This document shows, in pieces, positions 10,731 through 19,665 of a DNA stretch of 64,000 nucleotides. The DNA is taken from the NCBI GenBank assembly GCA_930367205.1, contig OV884015.1, forward strand, positions 106,518,509 through 106,582,508. Direction: 5' to 3'. How positions within the stretch are numbered: the first letter of the stretch is position 1; the number at the start of each line of letters is the position of its first letter. The notes under the pieces were generated by a model. It ran no database searches and had not been told where the DNA came from. It was given only the letters and a program-made list of their open reading frames with translations. Both the position numbers and the translations under genes were made by a program. This DNA comes from Acanthosoma haemorrhoidale. Lineage: Eukaryota; Arthropoda; Insecta; Hemiptera; Acanthosomatidae.

Positions 10731-11496
10731 TATATATATATATATATATATAATAAAACCTAAAAATATATATATATATAAACTGTATCAAATAATATAG
10801 AATGACGCAAATTGGTTTAAATGGAAACTCTTGAACCATACAGTGCTCATGATATTTTTATTTTTTTTTTCAAAAATGCATGAAGCTACTAAGTATTTTT
10901 TCGCCTGTAAGAAACGATTTCATTGGTATCATATTTCTGTCATCTTACGAGCCTTAGAAGTAAACATTTTCCTAAGTAAACAAAAAATTAATAAATTTGC
11001 CTCATGATATCCAAAATGATCAGGAAAGATAAAACTGAAAATCATAGAGTCTTTTGCTTGTTTTTATTCCTCAATTTCAGAGTTGTGTGCTCTTTTTTTT
11101 TATCTCCATCGTCTGCCGGGTAGGCTTTCATAGAACTGAAGTTTCGGTGAGAGTGGCTACATTAATGAATTTTTTAATTAGTTAAGGAGCTATTGATTTG
11201 AAATTAGAGCACAAAGGCAACAAATACCAACTGTGAATTGGTTTTGAAATAAGTGAATTGGTGGTGGTAATTATTAGATGCTCGAATGTCTTTTGAAATA
11301 ATGAAAATATAGCTATATTATATAATTTCTCTATCGTTAATATTAATATACTAATACTAATTAATATATACTAAATCGTTAATAATATATATACTAAGGG
11401 GTGCTTATAACTATAAACTAGTCAAGCTTAAAATTACTAATGTTGTAAAAAAACCATTTCTATTCTGAAAAAATGTATACGACTAGGTTCATCGTA
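10731..11496. other. (TA)n followed by AT-rich DNA, no gene
   Basis: The TA tract runs in interrupted form to about 10780. The remainder is AT-rich sequence without a supported feature. Confidence 0.5.
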
Positions 11497-11825
11497 AGTT
11501 ATATAATGCTAAGAATATTGTAATGCTAATAGTAGAAGCGAGTGTATACCTGCCTCGTGACTTCACTGATATGTTTAAGTAAGCAACCGCATCTCTTCCA
11601 AGACCTCCATCCCAATTCCTTGAACTACCCTTCTCTTATACACATATGTCTCAGCTTTAGCCCCTGTCACCACTTGTTCACCGACACTCGTCCCTAAACA
11701 TCCTACCCAGTATGTAGTAACATAACTCTTAATATTTGTATATACCAGTGTTTTGATTGTACTTCATAATAAAGCTTTTCTCTCTTTTATTTTAAAATAC
11801 TCTCCTCTACAAAGATTATATAACT
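11497..11825 (+). repeat. Repeat family L, copy 1 (solo LTR-like)
   Basis: One of three copies of an approximately 335-bp unit (others at 24338 and 28454). It begins AGTTATATAATGC and ends AAAGATTATATAACT, so its ends are short inverted repeats of gypsy AGTTA...TAACT type. It has TTGTATATACCA and an AATAAAGC polyadenylation-like signal about 55 bp before the end, in the order expected for an LTR. It lacks about 20 bp present in the sister copies. No clear target duplication was found. Confidence 0.6.
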
Positions 11826-11883
11826 GTAGATGTTACGTGGAGGGACATACTATTAGATATACCCATATATGTGTATATATATA

Positions 11884-12065
11884 AGTTAAAGTACGTGCAC
11901 CACCAGTAGCCAGCCTTAATCCCCAAACTTGGAGATGTAAACATCCCGAACATATATATAGAGGATTAATTGACCGAATAAAATATTCTTGCTTTGACAT
12001 TCATTGTTGTTCTTTCACGTACTCTTTCTCATTTTTTTTAGTATTTAAGTCGACAAACATTAACT
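11884..12065 (+). repeat. Solo LTR, gypsy type, in TATA target
   Basis: A 182-bp segment beginning AGTTAAAG and ending ATTAACT, flanked on both sides by TATA inside TA-rich sequence. It contains GTAAACATCCC and AATAAA. The copy at 18075-18260 has the same ends, the same TATA flanks and the shared GTAAACATCCC block, so they are members of one family. No internal region is attached, so it is a solo LTR left by recombination. Confidence 0.65.
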
Positions 12066-15000
12066 TATATATATATATGTATATATATAAAATTAATTTC
12101 CATGAATAAAACACATGTATTTATATGTATAACTTTATTTTAAATTATAGTTTGAATATATTTAAAAATGTATAAAAAGTTATCCGTTTCTTACGCTAAT
12201 CTTATAAGAGTTGAATAAGATGTCGGATTATGAAGATATCACGGATTAACTAGCATTCTCTTATCCTTCGGTATGATCCTGATCAATGAAGCAACACTAA
12301 CCGCAGATCTGGGATAAGATACGATGACCCTCGAAGTGATGGAGCGGAAAGGCCCGAATCCACCCATCAGTGGACACAGGATCTCACCAGCGTAGGATAA
12401 TCCCCCGAAGGTAGGCGAGGGCGCAATCAGGGACCGTTGAGGCGAGATGCCACGGACATTAGGACCCTCTTCCTACCAATCAACGAGTTAATGATATTTC
12501 CTCGCAGATAGTAGATAGACTAATATCATTTTATCATCTCATCTTCAACTTCAATCGCTACCAATGACCGCTCGATTTGCCAATAGCTTTTTTATCTCCT
12601 CTTTAACAATAATTAACAGGAAAGTTTTATCTTACAATCTTCTGAGCAAACCATCAAAAACTATATGCAAATCATGAATATTTTTGATTTTGCTAATGAT
12701 TAAGGTTTTCAGTGAAAAATTATAAGTTACTTCCAGATTTACTATCTTCAAATAGCTGAATAATTTATGGAGTCAATAACATTACAAATGTACCCAATAA
12801 CTCTTTATATTGTTGTTTAATAAAGATATTCATCACATATAAATAATAAATTAGTGAATTTGTTAATAGTTGTTATTCATCATTGGATATAAAGTGCGCG
12901 AAATCACTATGACAGAAGCAAGCGCCAATCCCGTGACTGACCTGAGGTCAAAATGACTCCAGGACTTATTTTGGTAGCTCTGTGAAATTTTTAAAGAAGA
13001 TTCACTTGTTTGAAAAAAAAAAAAATGGATGTAACTCTTTCACGTCGAACCTCTATCATTTCATTTACATTTATCTAACAAAATTATACATTATCACTTA
13101 GGCCATGTAACAAAATTACATTAGAAACATATTTACCTCCAGTCCTTGACAATGGCTAAAAAACCCACTCTAAATTTTGAATATATTTTCAAACATTATT
13201 GATAGATGCCTATACATTTTTCTATATTAAAATTATGTCAACAATACTTCTCTTTTTATTATTTTAGCCATAATCTAATCATAAGAAATTGTGCTGATTT
13301 TTTTTGGAAATGTTGAACTAGTGGATTATGAAAAAAGACTCATTCATCTATTTCTGCCTATTTTGTACCTCTATCCTAGAACTATTTATATACTACTAGA
13401 GAAAACTAAGGTGGCAGATCTGCCATAGTTATGAAACAGAGGGAAAACTATTAAATTAATAATTTCGCTTAAGTGCTATTGGTTTAAAATGCAATAAAAA
13501 TTTTTAAATCCAACAGTATCACATTAAAGTTAGATATATTGCGGTAAAAATGGTACTAAATACGTGTGTACAAGTAGAAAATGCATATCATTAACATGTG
13601 ATACATTTTTTCTCATCTTTCATAGTAGATACTCCAAATATTTTCAAATTTGTATTATACCGACCGTTTGAGCACATGTATATTATATATGAATTTTAAA
13701 ACACTTTTTTTCATTCTGAGGTAACATTAATTCCTAAACATTTCCTTCGGGTAAGTTTTTTTTTTATTCGGTTCCGACTTCATTCCCAGCATAAGACGAT
13801 TCCATTTCGTCTTATCGTTTTGTTGATCGGCAAATCGTTTTTAATGAACTCTTTTCTAAACACGTTAATCCTTTTCGATGCGCTGTAGCTAGTGAAAGCT
13901 CCCCTCCCCGTGAAAGCTAATCGCCGTGAATTGCTCGGTGGATGAAGGCCTAGGTAAACTGCGCTGATGGTTGAAAAGATTAGATAGTGAGCTGCCCCCA
14001 GGGGAGGGCTAAAGCAGGCTCACCACCCCCGGAGGGCAATCGATGCTGAGCAAGAAGACAAAAAACAATTCCCCAGATGGAGAGACATACACACAAGCAC
14101 ACTCTGACTAAACAACAATCTACACTTCCTCCTAATTTATCTCCACTTCTTCCTCATAATAGCTTTTCACTTCTTCCTCCCCCCCCCCTCGTCCATTTCT
14201 TCTTTTACATTTATGCTTTCTCGACTCGAGCCAATGTTTTATGGATTTAATCTTTCTTTTTTCATCTTTATCTTTTATCTTTTTTACACCGTAAGATAAA
14301 ATGATACATGTTGCAATGAAGAGCTGTTATTAAAGCATAAACTACTGGACGATATTTTAAAAACCTTGTTTTCGCTAGCACCTGGCATCATACCCTAATT
14401 TAAATCGCTCCACAGCCTTGACAGAAAATTACCGGTTTTATAGATATCCCTTAAAACTGTTTCACATGACCGGAAATTCTTGGAGGCCATCCAGTTCTTT
14501 AATTTTCTGGACTTGAATTTAAAAAGTTTCCAACTACACCCTGGGAGTGGTTTGACTCCTAAGCGATTTGCCTTTGTGCCATCCCAGGTCTTTTTAATTC
14601 GATTATTCGTCGTTGCTCAATTTCTCTTAGTTGAATCCTCATTGTCATATTATAAAAAATCAATCAACACGAACACTGTCTCTTTAATGTGAAAAGGTGG
14701 ACTCAATTTATAGCCTTTTATAAATATTAAGTGAATTGAAAATAACATTGAGTTTTTGTTGCTAGCAAGATTGACATAAATGCTTTCTAACAATCTAACA
14801 ATATTAAATATAGTTTAAAATAATTGTTTGGCTACGTATTTTGTTGTTTTTTTTTTACAAATTTTTAAAATATTTCTTTACATTTTCTCACAGGAATGTA
14901 GATATGTAAATGAGTAGAAGAGGTTATGGTTGCGTCTGAAACTGTTGTCATATGTGAGAGGATATTGATTGAATCTTGAACATTTTGGGGAATTACTTGC

Positions 15001-16695
15001 ATGCCTTTTTATTGTGTGATTTAATAAATTTTCTGAAATAATAAAAACTCCTATGCCTTTTATGATCGAAAATTATTTTATTTGCCTCATCTCAATTTAA
15101 TATTTGTAAGTAGTCGCCGTTTATATAAAAGACCATTGTTGTTATCTCTCTAAATAAAAGAGAGAAAAAAATTCCTCAGAACGAATTCAAGTCCATAAAC
15201 ATAGAGGTGCTTTTTGATACAAGATGAAAAACTTTCCCTCCCCTCCAAAAAAAGCAGAAAGCAAAAAAAAAAATATATATATACAGGAGAGTGGACGCTT
15301 TCACCGCCATCTTTTGAGCGGAGGGGCAGAAGGGCGGGGTTATTTCCGGTAATATATTTCTAAGAGTGACGGCCCTTTCATGCCCACCTCTCTGTCGGCC
15401 TTTGATGGACCCTTAGTCCACGTCTCAGCCCTGTCTGCCCTCCTCACTCTCCGGATTAAACCCGGTCTGGCTGTCTCGTCGGATTAGCGGGGGTCCTTAA
15501 ATTAATTGTCAAATATAATCTCTGAAGTGACATACTAGGGGCTGTTACTTAACTTCAAATTTCAGATTGAATCAAGATCATTTAAAGGTCCGTTGAAGAA
15601 CGATGTACTGAAATATAAACAGGCAAAATAGCACCGTATAAATAATCCTGTAGGTCTCTAAAAGTAGAGCCTTCCCCTTCTAGGAAGGAAAGTTTTAGAA
15701 TTCTTACAGGAATTGATCAACTCATTTGTATCTTCATGACTGAGCAAATAAGATCATAGAAAAAAATTGTCTGAATCTTGTAAAGTCGAGTTCATGGCTG
15801 AATGAACTTCTAAGACGAAAAACTTCAACCCTAAACTTTTTAAAGCCTGAGAATATAAAAGCTGGGTTTAAGATTAAAAAAAAATGTAATTTTTAGTTTA
15901 GTTGGTGGCAGAGCTGCTCGGTTTAACTACAAATATATTCATCCTAATTATTTACTGTCGTATAATCTCAAACTGTCAGGAGCATTAACTGCTTCCATTT
16001 TAGCTTGTAAACATTCCAGACATAACGTGCAATAAATAATATTCATGTTTAGAGAATCTTTTGTTTTACAAAAATGTATCGTAGCGAAAGCGAAAGCGAA
16101 AAGTAAGTATTTGAATTCTTCAATTTGATTCCCTAATTAATACGATAGGACAATTTTTTTTAATTAGAACTAATGGGTTAATAATTGACTCTTAGTATGA
16201 AAATTTAGGGGGTATCAAGTAAAACTTCTTTATAAAATATCATCCCTTTGACAAATGTTACCATAATCAGTTTATAATTGATGAACATACGAATCTGGGA
16301 ATGCAAACAAATAGCGGTTACTGCACATACAGTATAATACTAATTAATTTATCAAAGACCCTTAATTATTATTCATAGGGCGTATTATTATTAGCATCAA
16401 ATATAATTATAAGGAAAACTATTATTAAACTAAAAAATATCGGTGCTTAATTTATGAACATTTTATATATATTTTTTTAATTAATTTACTCAATGACGTA
16501 CGATAATCTAGACCAACTTGTAAAATTTTAGGTCTCTATCATACAAAGGGGACTAACAAAAACCACAACGGACAGACCGAATACACGGATAAACCTTTAA
16601 AAGGGATTGTGGCCTTTGAAAAGAAACGGTTTTAGCTTGACCCACGCTCGCTGAACTGCAACAAATCAAAATGGTATTACTGGTATATATATATA
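12066..16695. other. Intergenic DNA with a few GC-richer blocks, no gene
   Basis: Mostly AT-rich. Three blocks stand out: about 12180-12500 (GC-richer, no frame, with a GGATAATCCCCCGAAGG stretch), about 13880-14075 (GGGGAGGGCTAAAGCAGG region) and about 15285-15500 (GCCATCTTTTGAGCGGAGG region). None has a long open frame or matches another part of the window. They may be regulatory sequence or unrecognised repeats. The 70-codon frame at 14480-14692 is unsupported. Confidence 0.45.
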
Positions 16696-17010
16696 TGTAA
16701 TGAAAGTGATCTCTCTTTCATTTGAATTTGCCGTGCTGCTTCCATTGGCCCCCACCAGATGGAGCATCAGTTATCAGATAGAGAAGGTTATGTGAGATAA
16801 CAGAACATATAATAGTGTGTAAAATAAAATAGTGTAAATAGAGAATTGATAGTTAGAAACTGTAATTGTCGTTTCTTTGTTTACAGGTAAGATTGTGTAA
16901 ATCAATATTAATAATTGTTATAATATAATATATAGTGAATAAAATTGCTAACTTTGTTTACAGAGAAACTGATTTCAGTTTATTCACCCCACCTTCAATA
17001 ATTGTCTTAC

Positions 17011-17011
<1 letters not shown>
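16696..17011 (+). repeat. Solo LTR, TGTAA...TTACA type, in TATA target
   Basis: A 316-bp segment starting TGTAATG and ending GTCTTACA, with TATA immediately on each side and (TA)n beyond. Length and termini resemble the 312-bp LTRs of Element 2 (TGTAAGTTT...AAACTTACA), but the interior differs, so it is a related, distinct family. It contains AATAAAATTG near the 3' end. Confidence 0.6.
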
Positions 17012-17035
<24 letters not shown>

Positions 17036-17041
<6 letters not shown>

Positions 17042-18052
17042 ACATTATTCCGCTAGAAGAGACAGTATGAGCGCAGGGCATCCTCTTCTAAAGCTACAGT
17101 CAGAAGCTAGCTATAACTTGAACAGAAACAGCCACGGCTATGATATCGCATTACTGCAGCATGAGCGCCAAGGTAGCTCTAAGGCAGGCTGAAGTAGCCT
17201 GTAACCAGATCAGTGAGAGATTGGGGAGACTCAATATCTCTGTAAACGCGGGTAAGACTGACTACGTAAATTTCTCATTCCAAGATAGAAAAAGTCCGCT
17301 GCCTACTACTTACACAGAAGGAACGCAGCAAAACTCACCAGCCAACAGCCTAGTATATCTGGGCATTAAAATGGACAGACACCTTCGTTTTAGTGACCAT
17401 TTTGTGTGGAAGTTGAAGCAAACTCGCACGTAGTCATACCGGCTTACGCACTTATTGACTTCCCGTAATCTATCACCGCGTCTCAAGCTATTGATATACA
17501 AGAGCATACTAAGGCCTACTCTGCTGTATGGTGCACCGCTATTTCGTCATCTGACGGATACGACAGCTCGGCGACTCCAACAATTCAAAAACGGTATACC
17601 GATGAAAGTGGTCAGACATACTTCATTCGAGCAGCGGAGCAACAGTGAGCTGCATGAGATATTTGAGCTGCCTACGGTGGATGAATTCATTCAAGGTAGA
17701 CATATCAAATTCTTTGACTCACTACAGTACTTGACAAACCCGGTGTACTTGACAAACAACACGATAGCCCCCGCTCCGTTCCCCTATCGATGGCAGGACA
17801 CTGTCGCGACTGGAACGCTTTAGTCTTAGGTTCTAGTTTTAGGTATTAGTTTGTAGTTCCCTCATTTCAATCTGAAGGTGAGCCCCATCACCTAGTCCTG
17901 TGCACGTTTCATTGTAACTTTAACTTCAAGTAGAATATTGTTATCGTAATTCAACCCTCTTTTAAATGCATCTGCGTATGCAGTAAGAGGAGAAATTCGT
18001 AAACTGAATTTCGTTCATATATTGTAAAAAATGATAAGTAAAAGAGGTTATG
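17036..18052 (+). pseudogene. Non-LTR retrotransposon fragment, family B2
   Basis: C-terminal RT-ORF fragment plus 3' UTR of a jockey/CR1-like element. After about 100 bp of coding-like sequence, 17140-17823 encodes the RT thumb/C-terminal region: a SVNAGKTDYVNF block, YLGIKMDRHLRFSDH, a KLLIYKSILRPTLLYGAPLF block, VVRHTSFEQRSNSELHE and RHIKFFDSLQYLTNP. A TAG at 17431-17433 stands where the minus-strand sister near 52.8 kb has a lysine codon and cuts the frame. The 3' UTR has GGTGAGCCCCATCACC. It is bounded on both sides by TA repeats. The catalytic YxDD region is missing. Confidence 0.75.
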
Positions 18053-18074
18053 TAAAAAAATATATATATATATA

Positions 18075-18260
18075 AGTTAAAGTCAGAGGCAGCTCTGTAT
18101 TGTAAACTAATGCGATCATGGGACGTAAACATCCCATGATCCCGTATATGTCGGATTACAGGTAGAAATAAAGGCAGTCTATTTCGAGAACTGGAGTTAG
18201 TCTTTTGTTCTTGTTTTCCTTCTCTTTTCTTCATCACATTTTATCCGGTGTTGAATAACT
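18075..18260 (+). repeat. Solo LTR, gypsy type, in TATA target
   Basis: A 186-bp segment with ends AGTTAAAG and GAATAACT and TATA directly flanking both sides. It shares its ends and a GTAAACATCCC block with 11884-12065 and has an AATAAA signal. The minus-strand frame across it is a shadow. It lies only 27 bp left of Element 2. Confidence 0.65.
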
Positions 18261-18287
18261 TATATTATATATATATATATATATATA
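18261..18287. repeat. (TA)n tract, target of Element 2
   Basis: Short TA tract between the solo LTR and Element 2. The tract resumes after the right LTR at 22960. Confidence 0.8.
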
Positions 18288-18599
18288 TGTAAGTTTGAAC
18301 GTAACCGCCAAACTTCGGCACATATGCGAGATGTCCCGACAGAGAGCGCTACTATCAAAGGACGCTTAGTTGTAACCTCCTGATATGGGTACGCTTGTTA
18401 AGACAATGGTCAACTCTAAGTATCGACAATTGTATTGATTCAGGTTAGTTATAAGTTTTATTGGTTTATTGTTATATTTGTAGCGCTAGCTAATGTGTAC
18501 ATATGTTTAATATTACAGTTCTAAACTGCATCTGCAAGTGTTCGATTTATACCCTGAGAACCTCCACCTCCTTTTAAGTTTCTGAATTCGAAACTTACA
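18288..18599 (+). repeat. Element 2, 5' LTR
   Basis: 312 bp with perfect 9-bp inverted ends, TGTAAGTTT and AAACTTACA. Same sequence as the 3' LTR except for one substitution. Confidence 0.95.
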
Positions 18600-18609
18600 A
18601 ATCAATACA

Positions 18610-19665
18610 ATGGAGACAAAGGCGAAATTTCATTTCATCTCAGAAGCTGGTGAAGATTCCAGAACCACGGTCGTGAAAGTTATGACGATTCAGCTGGTTG
18701 GCCAATCGGAAATTTTTGTATTTCCAAAAGAAAAACAGTCTAGCACTCAGCACAAACAACTCTTCGATACTGCAGTAGTGAAGAATGTGGTGAAGAGTTT
18801 GAGAATTCGAAACAAATTTCGAAAAATAGTGATAACAATGACTGTAGAGCTCAGCAACATTTATTTGGATGTAGAAGGTAATGTTACATTTTATGATGAA
18901 TATTTAGAAGAGGTTATACCTAACATAAACAATGCTATAACAGGTACCGTAGAAAAACATATGTGTTCTCGGGTTAAAGATATGGTTATAGAAAAATTTA
19001 ATGGTGAAAATTTAAATGCTAATGTATGGCTAAATTTATTCGTTCAGGAGTGTGCTAGAGTGGGGATTACTCAAGACAAATATGCAGAAGCTCTAAGATT
19101 ATTCTTAGAAAAGTCTGCATTAGATTGGTATAATATATTCTGGAAACAGAACTCAATGTTTAATTGGGAAGCTTGGAATAATTCCTTTATTGAGACCTTC
19201 TCTGCACAGTCCTGGACCGATATAACATATGCATATAATTTTAAATATTTAAATGGTTCCCTGTTAGAATATGCGTTAAAGAAAAGAAGTTTATTGTTAG
19301 AAATAGATGAAAGTATCTCACTAAATACTCAAATTAATCTGATTGTAATTAACTTACCAAATTTTATACAAAATAAATTAGAAAGAAAGTCAATTGTAAG
19401 TATGGAAAATTTAATGGCAAAATTAAAACAATTTGGTAAGTTAAATGAAAGAAAAAAAGAGAAAGAAACACAAAAATGTTCAAGCGAGAAAAAACCATGT
19501 ACAATATGTGAAAAATTAGGTTTTCAAAATAGATTTCATTTAGAGAGTTTGTGTCGTTTAAAAGATAAACAATTGAAAAAAATAAAAAATGAGAATATTA
19601 AGGTTACAAACAATGGAGAAGTTCAAGATATGATAGCAAGCTCTGAAGGGGCAAAAAACGAGTAG
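18610..19665 (+). CDS. Element 2 Gag protein
   Basis: A 351-residue, lysine-rich protein expected to form the particle core. The central part (about residues 110-270) has the tryptophan-containing helical pattern of retrotransposon Gag (ANVWLNLFVQECARVG, LDWYNIFW). Near the C-terminus it has a non-standard zinc knuckle, C-x2-C-x9-H-x4-C, at residues 297, 300, 310 and 315. The ATG lies only 10 nt after the 5' LTR, leaving almost no leader, so a downstream ATG (for example 18682 or 18838) remains possible. The stop at 19663 overlaps the pol frame by 19 nt, with the slippery site just before it. Confidence 0.88.
   Translation: METKAKFHFISEAGEDSRTTVVKVMTIQLVGQSEIFVFPKEKQSSTQHKQLFDTAVVKNVVKSLRIRNKFRKIVITMTVELSNIYLDVEGNVTFYDEYLEEVIPNINNAITGTVEKHMCSRVKDMVIEKFNGENLNANVWLNLFVQECARVGITQDKYAEALRLFLEKSALDWYNIFWKQNSMFNWEAWNNSFIETFSAQSWTDITYAYNFKYLNGSLLEYALKKRSLLLEIDESISLNTQINLIVINLPNFIQNKLERKSIVSMENLMAKLKQFGKLNERKKEKETQKCSSEKKPCTICEKLGFQNRFHLESLCRLKDKQLKKIKNENIKVTNNGEVQDMIASSEGAKNE

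Noticed and set aside
12180..12500. GC-rich block considered as rRNA fragment
   Set aside because: I could not match it to conserved rRNA core segments from memory; left as unexplained sequence.
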